From Massiliimicrobium timonense (GTDB lineage Bacteria > Bacillota_I > Bacilli_A > Erysipelotrichales > Coprobacillaceae): a stretch of 46,871 nt of DNA. The stretch covers positions 1 through 46,871 of the forward strand of contig NZ_NFLJ01000024.1 in assembly GCF_002160865.1 (NCBI RefSeq). Direction: 5' to 3'. Within the stretch, counting starts at the first letter, position 1, and each line of letters begins with the position of its first letter. Under the pieces are notes generated by a model, which was not told the DNA's origin, searched no databases, and saw only the letters and a program-made list of their open reading frames with translations. Below are positions 34,059 to 42,242 of the stretch, in pieces. Made by a program: the position numbers and the translations under genes.

Positions 34059-34077
34059 GAAAGGAAGGTAGAAAAAA

Positions 34078-35121
34078 GTGAAAAAATTATTAGTTGGTTT
34101 AATGGCTGGAGCTATGGTTTTAGTAGGATGTTCTAGCAACAGTGGGAGTGATACTCAAAAATTAGTTGTATCAACATGGGGATTAAATGCTGATATTGTA
34201 CAAAAAGATGTTTATGAACCATTTGAAAAAGAAAACAATTGTGAAATTGTTGTAGAAGAAGGTGGAACTTCAGATCGTTACACAAAATTTGCTAATAATC
34301 CAAATTCTGATGTTGATATTATTGAATTATCTCAGGCAGAAGCACAAAAAGGATATGCAGCTGATTTATTTGAAAAATTAGATTATAGTAAAATTGGAAA
34401 TGCGAAAGATTTAATTGATGCAGCGTCTAAGCTAAAAGATGATAATGGATATGGTGTTCCTTATACTTTAAATAGTATTGGTATTATTTATGATAAGGAA
34501 GCAACTGGATTTGAAATTAAAGAATGGAATGATTTATGGGATAGTCGTTTAAAAGGTCAAATTTCTATTCCTGAAATTACAACAACTTTTGGACCAGCAA
34601 TGGTACATATTGCAAGTGATTATAAAGGTGTAGATATTACATCTGATAATGGAAAAGCTGCATTTGAAGCTTTAGAAGAATTAAAACCAAATATTGTGAA
34701 AACATATACAAAATCTTCAGATTTAACAAATATGTTCAGTGCTGGAGAAATTTCAGTTGCTGTTGTTGCTGACTTTGGTGTAAGTTTAATTCAAAAAAAT
34801 AATGAAAATTGTGAATATGTAGTACCTGAATCAGGAACATATGCCAACTTTAATACAATTGAAGTGAATAAAAATTCAGACAATAAAGATTTAGCATATA
34901 AATATATTGATTGGCGTTTAAGCAAAGATTTACAATATAAAGATGCTGTTTCTGATTTGAATGAAGCACCTACAAATAAAACAGTTGAATTAACTGAAGA
35001 AGAAGCACTTAATAAAACTTATGGTGATGTAGCTGCTAGAGCTAAAGTTATTGATTTCAAATTTGTCAATCCACTATTAGAGGATTGGGTTGATCAATGG
35101 ACACGTATTTTAAATAGTTAG
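34078..35121 (+). CDS. ABC transporter substrate-binding lipoprotein (PotD-like)
   Basis: A 347-residue extracellular binding protein. It is a lipoprotein: a signal peptide is followed by the lipobox LVGC with Cys18 as the lipid anchor. The mature part begins TQKLVVSTWGLNADIV and has the two-lobed PotD/PotF-type fold (blocks VPYTLNSIGIIYDKE and YIDWRLSKDLQ). The start is GTG 34078 after GGAAGG. It determines the substrate; the purine riboswitch implies a purine base or nucleoside, not a polyamine, but this is untested. Adenine deaminase follows 11 nt later. Confidence 0.88.
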   Translation: MKKLLVGLMAGAMVLVGCSSNSGSDTQKLVVSTWGLNADIVQKDVYEPFEKENNCEIVVEEGGTSDRYTKFANNPNSDVDIIELSQAEAQKGYAADLFEKLDYSKIGNAKDLIDAASKLKDDNGYGVPYTLNSIGIIYDKEATGFEIKEWNDLWDSRLKGQISIPEITTTFGPAMVHIASDYKGVDITSDNGKAAFEALEELKPNIVKTYTKSSDLTNMFSAGEISVAVVADFGVSLIQKNNENCEYVVPESGTYANFNTIEVNKNSDNKDLAYKYIDWRLSKDLQYKDAVSDLNEAPTNKTVELTEEEALNKTYGDVAARAKVIDFKFVNPLLEDWVDQWTRILNS

Positions 35122-35132
35122 GAGATATTGTC

Positions 35133-36839
35133 ATGAATCAACTCATCAAAAACGTACAGGTTTATAATACATTTACACAAAGTTTTGAAAAAAAGAATGT
35201 TTATATTCAAGAAGATAAATTTTATTATATTTGTGATGATGAACCACTTGAAAGTCAAGAAGTGATTGATGGACAAGGTAAGTACATGATTCCTGGGTTG
35301 ATTGATATTCATATGCATATTGAAAGTTCTATGACAGTTCCTGGTGAATTTTCCAAAGCAGTATTACCTCATGGGGTCACAACAGTGGTTGCTGACCCAC
35401 ATGAGATAGCGAATGTTTTTGGAATACGTGGAATTGAAACGATGATATCCAATGACACAACATTGGATATTTTTTATGGAATTCCTTCTTCTGTTCCTTC
35501 TACCAATGAACATTTGGAAACAACAGGAGGAAAAATAGATGTAGATGATGTCAAACAGCTTTTAGAGAATCCTCGTATTTTATGTTTGGGTGAAGTCATG
35601 AACTTTAAAGATTTGGTTGGTGGGCAAGATACACTCATTAATCAGATTATTCAAGCCTGTCATGAAAAAAGATGGCAGTTACCTATTGAAGGACATTGTC
35701 CTAAAATTACGGGGCTTGATTTAGCACGATATATTTATCAGGGGGTTGATGCAGATCATACCCAACAGACACCAGAATCCATTGTTGAAAAGATAAAAAA
35801 TGGCATGTTTCTGGAAATTCAAAGAAAATCAATGAATGCAGATACGATTCGTACATTGGTAGAACATCAATTTTATGAATATTTTGCATTGGTGACGGAT
35901 GATGTGATGGCTGACCAGTTAGAGCAGGGACATTTGAATCTTTTGGTCAAATTAGCTTATGATTTAGGTATGCCAATTGAAAAAGCTATTTATTGTGCCA
36001 CTTATACACCAGCTAGACGTATGCATATGATTGATCGTGGATGTATTGCCCCAGGGAAAATAGCGGATTTTATCTTATTGGATGATTTATATTCTTTTTC
36101 TATTGATAGTGTGTATAAAAAAGGACAATGTGTTTATCATCAAACAAAACAAATAGAAATCCAAGAACAACAGTCACACTTTCCACAAGAGTTTTACCAT
36201 TCACTTTATGCCAGACAAGCAAAGAATGAAGATTTTATGATACCATCATCAAAAAAAGAAGTTCTTTGTCATGTTATGGAAGTACAGCCACATTCCACTT
36301 TTACAAAGCATCTGCAAATGAAATTACCAGTCAAAGATGGCTATGTAGATTATCAAAGTGCTGGACTTTGCTTATTGACTATTTTTGAAAGATATCAAAA
36401 AAATGGACATATTACACATGCTTTGGTGAAAAATACATTACAAACAAAAGGTGCAGTTGCGACAAGCTGGGCACATGATCATCATAATATCATGATTTTA
36501 GGTAATAGTATTGAAGATATGGTTATTGCACAACATCAGCTTCTCCAACAACAAGGTGGATATCTGGTTGTTCAAAATCAAAAAATTCAAGCCAACACTG
36601 TATTAAATATTGGTGGTATTGTCAGTGATCAGCCATTAAAAGAATTAGCTCAAGATTTACGACAAGTCAGAAAAGCGATGGAAGATTTAGGATATGTTCA
36701 TGATAATGTGATTATGTCATTATCCACATTATCTCTACCTGTTTCACCAGAACTGAAAGTGACTGATTATGGGATGTTGGATACTTATCATCAGATAATT
36801 GTGCCACTCATGGAGGAAAGTTATGAGAACGTTGATTAA
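35133..36839 (+). CDS. ade: Adenine deaminase
   Basis: A 568-residue amidohydrolase converting adenine to hypoxanthine and ammonia. The metal motif HMH in LIDIHMHIESSM (about 56-67) is followed by VVADPHEIANVFG (about 86-98), GEVMNF (about 153), IEGHCP (about 184) and the C-terminal adenine deaminase domain with GAVATSWAHDHHN (about 435-447). The length is that of the Ade family. It is the fifth gene of the riboswitch operon, supporting import and salvage of purine bases. SD AGGAGAT. It overlaps the next deaminase gene by 17 nt. Confidence 0.95.
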   Translation: MNQLIKNVQVYNTFTQSFEKKNVYIQEDKFYYICDDEPLESQEVIDGQGKYMIPGLIDIHMHIESSMTVPGEFSKAVLPHGVTTVVADPHEIANVFGIRGIETMISNDTTLDIFYGIPSSVPSTNEHLETTGGKIDVDDVKQLLENPRILCLGEVMNFKDLVGGQDTLINQIIQACHEKRWQLPIEGHCPKITGLDLARYIYQGVDADHTQQTPESIVEKIKNGMFLEIQRKSMNADTIRTLVEHQFYEYFALVTDDVMADQLEQGHLNLLVKLAYDLGMPIEKAIYCATYTPARRMHMIDRGCIAPGKIADFILLDDLYSFSIDSVYKKGQCVYHQTKQIEIQEQQSHFPQEFYHSLYARQAKNEDFMIPSSKKEVLCHVMEVQPHSTFTKHLQMKLPVKDGYVDYQSAGLCLLTIFERYQKNGHITHALVKNTLQTKGAVATSWAHDHHNIMILGNSIEDMVIAQHQLLQQQGGYLVVQNQKIQANTVLNIGGIVSDQPLKELAQDLRQVRKAMEDLGYVHDNVIMSLSTLSLPVSPELKVTDYGMLDTYHQIIVPLMEESYENVD

Positions 36840-38145
36840 AAATGTAACAATTTTAACAATGAATGAACATTTTGATGTCATTGAAGATGGACAAATGCTC
36901 ATTGATGATGAAAATATAATTGAAATAGGGAAAACATGTATACAAAAATATGATCAATGCATAGATGGACATCATGGTATTTTATTACCAGGTATGATTA
37001 ATATCCATACGCATCTAGGAATGATTCCTTTTCGTGGGCTAGGTGATGATTGTCCTGATCGCTTACGTCGCTTCTTATTTCCATTGGAATCCAAATATAT
37101 GACTGCTGATCTTGTTTATCATAGCTCCAAGTATGCTATGGCTGAAATGTTGTTGTCAGGGATTACAACATTTATGGATATGTATTATTTTGAAGATGAA
37201 GTCGCAAAAGCAGCTGATGAAATGAAAATGAGAGGTTTTGTTGGAGAAACGATTGTTGATTTCCCTAGCTGTGATAGTCAAGAAGCTTATGGGGGATTAG
37301 ATTATTGTCGATGGTTTATACCTCGATGGAAAAATCATCCATTGATTGTTCCATTTATTGCTCCACATGCAACAAATACAAATGATTTAGAACATCTTCA
37401 GCTTGCTCATCAATTGGCAACACAATACAATGTGCCTTTATCATTGCATGCCAGTGAATTGGATTATGAGATGGATTATTTCCAAAAAGAGTATCACATG
37501 ACACCAACAGCATTTTTAGATCATTATGATTTATTGGATCAAAATGTTATTCTAGCGCATTGTATTCATATCAATAATGATGATATAAAGTTAATTCAAA
37601 AAAATAAGAGTGGTATTGCACATTGTTTGGTTTCTAATTTAAAAGCAGCAAAAGGAGTTATGCCTTTAAAAGAACTATTAGAAAATGGCGTGAGTGTTGG
37701 TTTAGGGACAGATGGACCATCAAGTGGGAATACTTTAGAGCTCTTTTCAATGTTGAAAATGATTGCCTGTGTTCATAAAACTGTGAATCATGATCGTGGC
37801 GCATTTCATGCACAGGATATCCTTTCTTTAGCAACTATTCATGGTGCAAAAGCCTTACATATTGATCATCTGGTTGGTTCATTAGAAGTGGGGAAAAAAG
37901 CAGATTTTATCATTGTTGAAACAGATTCAGTGAATATGTATCCACTTTATGATCCTTATTCAGCACTGGTTTATAGTGCCAATCCAAGCCAGGTAGATAC
38001 TGTTTTTGTCAATGGAAAATGTCTGGTGCGTCATAAGGAATTACAATTAGAAAAACTTTCTGATTTGAAACAAAATCTTCAAAAGGCATCTCAGACTTTT
38101 TCGAAAAAAGCTTTAGAATATGCCAAAGAAATGCCAGATGAATAA
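36823..38145 (+). CDS. mtaD: Amidohydrolase, MTA/SAH deaminase type
   Basis: A 440-residue cytosolic metal hydrolase of the TrzN/SsnA/MtaD group. Metal ligands: INIHTH (about 59-64), LHASE (about 206-210), AHCIH (about 239-243) and LGTDGPSSGN (about 289-298). The WHOLE catalytic core is present, so it should deaminate a purine-like ring, such as 5'-methylthioadenosine or S-adenosylhomocysteine; guanine deamination is an alternative in this purine context. The start ATG 36823 follows GGAGGAAAG and overlaps the adenine deaminase gene by 17 nt. The next gene overlaps its end by 8 nt. Confidence 0.82.
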   Translation: MRTLIKNVTILTMNEHFDVIEDGQMLIDDENIIEIGKTCIQKYDQCIDGHHGILLPGMINIHTHLGMIPFRGLGDDCPDRLRRFLFPLESKYMTADLVYHSSKYAMAEMLLSGITTFMDMYYFEDEVAKAADEMKMRGFVGETIVDFPSCDSQEAYGGLDYCRWFIPRWKNHPLIVPFIAPHATNTNDLEHLQLAHQLATQYNVPLSLHASELDYEMDYFQKEYHMTPTAFLDHYDLLDQNVILAHCIHINNDDIKLIQKNKSGIAHCLVSNLKAAKGVMPLKELLENGVSVGLGTDGPSSGNTLELFSMLKMIACVHKTVNHDRGAFHAQDILSLATIHGAKALHIDHLVGSLEVGKKADFIIVETDSVNMYPLYDPYSALVYSANPSQVDTVFVNGKCLVRHKELQLEKLSDLKQNLQKASQTFSKKALEYAKEMPDE

Positions 38146-38617
38146 GACAATTTATTATTATCAGTATCCATTTCCTATTGGGAAAATAATGATTGCCTGT
38201 AAAGATCAAGCCATTATTTATTGTGGTCAACCAATCCTTTTAGAAAATGGTATTTATGAAAACACAGATTGTTTAAAAAATATAGCCAAGCAGATTGAAG
38301 AATATTTTCAAAAAAGAAGACAATCTTTTGATTTTCATTATATATTTTTAAAAGGAACAGCTTTTCAAAAGAAAGTTTGGCAGGCTGTTATGGACATTCC
38401 ATATGGTCAAACAAGAAGCTATCGTGATATCGCTGAAAAGATTGGACATCCGCGGGCTTATAGGGCTGTTGGAAGTGCTTTGCGTGAATGCCCATTTTCA
38501 CTGCTTATACCATGTCATCGTGTCATTGGTTCATCACAAAAATTAGGTGGCTATGGAAAAGACATTGATGTCAAGATATTTTTATTACAACTTGAACAAG
38601 CAGACTTGGTATCCTGA
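38138..38617 (+). CDS. ogt: Methylated-DNA--[protein]-cysteine S-methyltransferase
   Basis: A 159-residue suicide repair protein that takes the methyl group from O6-methylguanine in DNA onto its own Cys126 in the motif IPCHRVIG. The DNA-binding helix-turn-helix part, GQTRSYRDIAEKIGHPRAYRAVGSA (about 90-114), includes the Arg finger. The short N-terminal domain lacks an Ada-type regulator. ATG 38138 is used; it overlaps the mtaD end by 8 nt and has only a weak ribosome site, so it is probably translated by coupling. It is an unexpected DNA-repair member of a purine salvage operon. Confidence 0.92.
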   Translation: MNKTIYYYQYPFPIGKIMIACKDQAIIYCGQPILLENGIYENTDCLKNIAKQIEEYFQKRRQSFDFHYIFLKGTAFQKKVWQAVMDIPYGQTRSYRDIAEKIGHPRAYRAVGSALRECPFSLLIPCHRVIGSSQKLGGYGKDIDVKIFLLQLEQADLVS

Positions 38618-38634
38618 ATGGATTATGCTAGAAT
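38606..38634 (+). promoter_or_regulatory. Promoter of GNAT-xpt
   Basis: -35 TTGGTA (38606-38611), 17-nt spacer, -10 TAGAAT (38629-38634) with an extended TG. No riboswitch lies between it and the gene start at 38655. Confidence 0.6.
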
Positions 38635-38654
38635 GGATATAAGGTGGTGAAACA

Positions 38655-39179
38655 ATGGAGAAAATATCTATATCACAGTTTGATGATGTTTATCATTTAT
38701 TTCAGCGATCTTTTGTATTGGAAGAGTTAAGACCCTATGAACAGATGAAAAAGTTATTTCAACAAAATCTATTTAGCATTTATGCAAAATATGAACATAA
38801 TGAGTTACAAGGGGCAATGATTGTATGGGAATTGGAAAATTGTGTTTATTTAGAAAACTTTGCAATTGAAACAAAGATGCGTGGTCAAGGATTAGGAACA
38901 TACTTTCTACAACAATTTTGTTATTTATATAAAGATAAATTCTTATTTTTAGAAGTAGAAGTTCCCCATGATGAAATATCTCGAAAACGTATCCAGTTTT
39001 ATGAAAGAATGGGATTTGTTTTAAATCCTTATCAGTATATACAACCCACATTTAGAGAAAATGATCATTCAGTTCAATTGACATTCATGACATATCCAAA
39101 GGTCATGGATGATCAACAATATCAAATGATAAAAAAAGAAATATTTAAAGTTGTTTATCAACAAAAGGGAGAATTATGA
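38655..39179 (+). CDS. GNAT family N-acetyltransferase
   Basis: A 174-residue acetyltransferase of the GNAT fold. The acetyl-CoA binding signature IETKMRGQGLGTYFLQ (about 73-88; R/Q-x-x-G-x-G/A) and the C-terminal block FYERMGFVLNPYQYIQ (about 115-130) are clear. Substrate is unknown. SD AAGGTGG precedes ATG 38655. It overlaps xpt by 4 nt (ATGA), so the two are translated together; a role on a purine-related substrate is possible but unsupported. Confidence 0.87.
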   Translation: MEKISISQFDDVYHLFQRSFVLEELRPYEQMKKLFQQNLFSIYAKYEHNELQGAMIVWELENCVYLENFAIETKMRGQGLGTYFLQQFCYLYKDKFLFLEVEVPHDEISRKRIQFYERMGFVLNPYQYIQPTFRENDHSVQLTFMTYPKVMDDQQYQMIKKEIFKVVYQQKGEL

Positions 39180-39754
39180 AAGCGTTAGAAGAAAAAATTA
39201 TTAGAGAAGGTATTGTAAAAAAAGGAAATATTTTAAAAGTCGATAGTTTTTTAAATCATCAGATTGATGTTGCATTTTTAGATGAAATGGGAAAAGAGTT
39301 TCAAACACTTTTTCAAAAACATCCCATTAATAAAATTTTAACGATTGAAGCCAGTGGTATTGGTGTAGCTGTCATGACAGCCAGACATTTTCAAAATGTA
39401 CCTGTTGTCTTTGCAAAAAAATCAAAATCATCAAATATCTCTGATGAATTATATCATACAACAGTAGAATCATTTACACATCAAAATACAAATGATGTTG
39501 TGATTTCAAAACAGTATTTAAATGAAAATGATCATGTCTTAATTATTGATGATTTTCTAGCCAATGGTTGTGCAGTTTTAGGATTAATTGATTTGATTCA
39601 TCAAGCTGGGGCAACTGTAGAAGGGATTGGTATTGTGATTGAAAAGGGATACCAAAGTGGTGGAAAGAAGATTAGAGAATTAGGCTATCATTTAGAATCT
39701 TTAGCTATCATTGATCATATGGATGATATCAAGGGAGAAATTGTTTTTAGATAG
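39176..39754 (+). CDS. xpt: Xanthine phosphoribosyltransferase
   Basis: A 192-residue purine salvage enzyme making XMP from xanthine and PRPP. It matches the Xpt family: MKALEEKIIREG, KVDSFLNHQID, KILTIEASGIGVAVMTA (about 54-70), VFAKKSKSSN, and the PRPP loop VLIIDDFLANGCAVLGL (about 121-137). In Bacillus, xpt is itself under a guanine riboswitch; here the riboswitch stands about 8 kb upstream and xpt also has a local promoter with the GNAT gene. A terminator follows directly. Confidence 0.96.
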   Translation: MKALEEKIIREGIVKKGNILKVDSFLNHQIDVAFLDEMGKEFQTLFQKHPINKILTIEASGIGVAVMTARHFQNVPVVFAKKSKSSNISDELYHTTVESFTHQNTNDVVISKQYLNENDHVLIIDDFLANGCAVLGLIDLIHQAGATVEGIGIVIEKGYQSGGKKIRELGYHLESLAIIDHMDDIKGEIVFR

Positions 39755-39784
39755 AAAATATCTCAGAAATGGGATATTTTTTCT
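39755..39784 (+). terminator. Terminator after xpt
   Basis: AAAATATCTC-AGAAAT-GGGATATTTT then TT: a 10-bp stem with one G-U pair. It marks the end of the purine island. Confidence 0.8.
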
Positions 39785-39791
39785 TTAAATA

Positions 39792-39820
39792 TTGAATAAA
39801 ATTTCATAATCATGTATCCT
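39792..39820 (+). promoter_or_regulatory. Promoter of the aspartate kinase gene
   Basis: -35 TTGAAT (39792-39797), 17-nt spacer, -10 TATCCT (39815-39820). No lysine riboswitch or T-box is visible between promoter and start codon. Confidence 0.55.
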
Positions 39821-39843
39821 ATTGTTAGAAATGGAGGGGTTTG

Positions 39844-41163
39844 ATGAGTAAAGTTGTAAAATTTGGGGGTTCTTCTTTAGCGGATGCTACCCAGTTTCAA
39901 AAAGTATATAATATTATTAAAAGTGATCCAGAAAGACGCTTTGTTGTGCCAAGTGCACCCGGAAAAAGATTTAAAGAAGATACAAAGGTCACAGATTTGT
40001 TATATAAGATTTTTTATGCGAAAACAAAAAATGAATTTCATTTATACTTTGACCAAATGAAAGAGCGTTTCTTAGATATTATTGAGGGTTTACAATTAGA
40101 TTTGTCTTTAGAAGATGAGTTTACGATTATTCAAAAAGCTTTAGAAAATGGTGTTAGTGAAGACTATGTTGTGAGTCGTGGCGAATATTTAAATGGTCGA
40201 ATATTAGCAGCTTATCTAGGTTTTGAATTTATTGATCCTAAAGATGTTATATTTATTGACCAAGAAGGACGTTATGATGTCAAAAAGACGGATGCGATTC
40301 TTTCACAAAAACTATCTGAAACACCCTATGCTGTGATTCCTGGCTTTTATGGTTCACTCAATGATGGAAGTGGTAAAATTAAGGCATTTTCAAGGGGTGG
40401 ATCTGATGTAACAGGCTCTATTGTTGCGAAAAATGGGAAAGTAGATTTATATGAAAACTGGACGGATGTATCAGGGTTTTTGATTGCTGATCCTCGTATT
40501 GTTAAAAATCCAGATGTGATTGAAACTATTACATATAAAGAATTAAGAGAATTGTCTTATATGGGGGCTTCTGTTCTTCATGAAAATTCAGTCTTTCCTG
40601 TACGTAAAGAAGGAATTCCTATTCATATTAAAAATACAAATCGTCCCGAAGATCAGGGAACACTCATTGTTGAAAGTACTTGTCACAAACCAACACATGT
40701 GATTACAGGAATTGCAGGAAAGCAAGGTTTTGCGACAGTCATGATTGAAAAAGATATGATGAATTCGGAAATTGGTTTTGGTCGTAAAGTTTTACAGGTT
40801 TTTGAAGATCATCATCTTTCTTTTGAGCATATGCCTTCAGGAATTGATACGATGACAGTTATTGTGAATACGGAGGAATTTATTGATAAGGAACAGGATA
40901 TTTTAGCAGGATTACATCGTCAAGTTCATCCAGATTCTATTGTATTGGAATCAGATTTGGCTTTGATTGCGGTTGTGGGTAGAGGAATGAAAGCCAGTCG
41001 AGGAACAGCAGCACGTGTCTTTAAAGCTTTGGCTAAAGAAAATATTAACATTAAAATGATTGATCAGGGATCAAGTGAGTTAAATATTATTATTGGGGTA
41101 CGTAACTGCTATTTTAAACCAGCTATTAAAGCTATTTATCGTGAATTTATTGTCAATGAATAG
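39844..41163 (+). CDS. Aspartate kinase
   Basis: A 439-residue enzyme phosphorylating aspartate, the first step to lysine, threonine, methionine and diaminopimelate. Kinase motifs: VVKFGGSSLADA at the start, SRGEYLNGRILAAYL (about 118-132), FSRGGSDVTGS (about 183-193) and LHENSVFPVRKEGIPIHIKNT (about 246-266). Two C-terminal ACT-type regulatory domains (about 290-439) imply feedback control by an amino acid. ATG 39844 follows GGAGGGG; TTG 39841 is rejected. It is followed 9 nt later by a 2-hydroxyacid dehydrogenase gene. Confidence 0.95.
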   Translation: MSKVVKFGGSSLADATQFQKVYNIIKSDPERRFVVPSAPGKRFKEDTKVTDLLYKIFYAKTKNEFHLYFDQMKERFLDIIEGLQLDLSLEDEFTIIQKALENGVSEDYVVSRGEYLNGRILAAYLGFEFIDPKDVIFIDQEGRYDVKKTDAILSQKLSETPYAVIPGFYGSLNDGSGKIKAFSRGGSDVTGSIVAKNGKVDLYENWTDVSGFLIADPRIVKNPDVIETITYKELRELSYMGASVLHENSVFPVRKEGIPIHIKNTNRPEDQGTLIVESTCHKPTHVITGIAGKQGFATVMIEKDMMNSEIGFGRKVLQVFEDHHLSFEHMPSGIDTMTVIVNTEEFIDKEQDILAGLHRQVHPDSIVLESDLALIAVVGRGMKASRGTAARVFKALAKENINIKMIDQGSSELNIIIGVRNCYFKPAIKAIYREFIVNE

Positions 41164-41172
41164 AGGATTGTT

Positions 41173-42138
41173 ATGAAAGTTTTAATGTTAGCTCCATTAC
41201 AAAAAGAAAACTTTGAACGCATTGAACAATGCTTTTTAGAAGATAACTTTATATATGCCTCAACAAAAAGTGTGACACAAGTTATGGTTGATCAATGTGA
41301 TGTCATTGTGGGCAATCCACCTTTATCACTTGATCTGCATCGTCCACATCTGCAGGCTATCTTATTAAATAGTGCTGGTAGTGATGCTTATGTTAAAGAA
41401 GGGATTCTATCACCGCAGACACTTTTAGCTAATGCCTCTGGTACATATGGCTGTGCTATTGCAGAACATACTCTGGGAATGATTTTTGCGATTAATAAGA
41501 ATTTTAAGACATATGTTCATCAGATGGATCAAGGCTTATGGCAACCTCATCAACAGGGAAAAGAACTTTATCGTCAAACTGTTGTCATTGTTGGATTAGG
41601 GGATTTAGGTTATACGATTGCAAAACGCTTAAAAGCATTTGAATGTTATATCATTGGTGTTAAACGTAGAAAATCTAAATGTCCAGATGTGTTGGATGAA
41701 ATTTATACAACTGAATCCTTAGATGATGTTTTACCACGTGCAGATTTTGTGGTTTTAGCTTTACCACAATCCTTACAAACATATCATTTATTTGATAAAG
41801 AAAAATTATTACGTATGAAAAAGGATGCTGTTCTTATTAATGTAGGTAGAGGCAGTGCTATAGCAACTTCTGATTTAATAGAAGTCTTAAATCGTGGACA
41901 TCTTTATGGTGTGGGATTAGATGTTTTAGAGGAAGAACCTTTACCACCAGCACATCCCCTTTGGAAACAGGAACGTGTCTTATTGACACCACATGTATCT
42001 GGAGGATATGTTTGGGAGAGTGCCAGACATTATTATACAGAACTTGTGATTAGAAATCTGCATCATTTAAAAGCCCAAGAAGAACTTGAAAATCTTGTTG
42101 ATTTTGAAACAGGTTATCGTTATCATACAACTCTTTGA
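41173..42138 (+). CDS. D-2-hydroxyacid dehydrogenase family protein
   Basis: A 321-residue NAD(P)-dependent dehydrogenase of the SerA/formate dehydrogenase-like family. The Rossmann motif VGLGDLGYTIAKRL (about 139-152) is preceded by the catalytic-domain half. NVGRGSAI (about 224) carries the substrate-binding Arg, LDVLEEEPLP the Glu, and LTPHVSGG (about 273-280) the catalytic His. It could act on phosphoglycerate, lactate or another 2-oxoacid; the neighbour aspartate kinase hints at amino-acid metabolism. It has a weak ribosome site (AGAGGATTG) and is probably co-transcribed. Confidence 0.88.
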   Translation: MKVLMLAPLQKENFERIEQCFLEDNFIYASTKSVTQVMVDQCDVIVGNPPLSLDLHRPHLQAILLNSAGSDAYVKEGILSPQTLLANASGTYGCAIAEHTLGMIFAINKNFKTYVHQMDQGLWQPHQQGKELYRQTVVIVGLGDLGYTIAKRLKAFECYIIGVKRRKSKCPDVLDEIYTTESLDDVLPRADFVVLALPQSLQTYHLFDKEKLLRMKKDAVLINVGRGSAIATSDLIEVLNRGHLYGVGLDVLEEEPLPPAHPLWKQERVLLTPHVSGGYVWESARHYYTELVIRNLHHLKAQEELENLVDFETGYRYHTTL

Positions 42139-42142
42139 TAAG

Positions 42143-42169
42143 CTATATCATGATTGATATAGTTTTTTT
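42143..42169 (+). terminator. Terminator after the hydroxyacid dehydrogenase gene
   Basis: CTATATCA-TGAT-TGATATAG followed by TTTTTTT. Confidence 0.87.
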
Positions 42170-42179
42170 ATCATTTCTT

Positions 42180-42207
42180 TTGCATCTGACAAAAATATGT
42201 GTATAAT
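42180..42207 (+). promoter_or_regulatory. Promoter of the copper operon
   Basis: -35 TTGCAT (42180-42185), 16-nt spacer, -10 TATAAT (42202-42207). The CsoR operator begins 5 nt downstream. Confidence 0.72.
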
Positions 42208-42212
42208 GATAA

Positions 42213-42231
42213 TATACCCCGCGGGGGTGTA
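42213..42231 (+). promoter_or_regulatory. CsoR operator
   Basis: TATACCCCGCGGGGGTGTA is a near-perfect inverted repeat of the CsoR type (TACCCC..GGGGTA) over the expected transcription start. CsoR without Cu(I) should block transcription; copper releases it. The repressor gene is in the same operon (44726-44989). Confidence 0.88.
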
Positions 42232-42242
42232 GGAGGTGTTAT

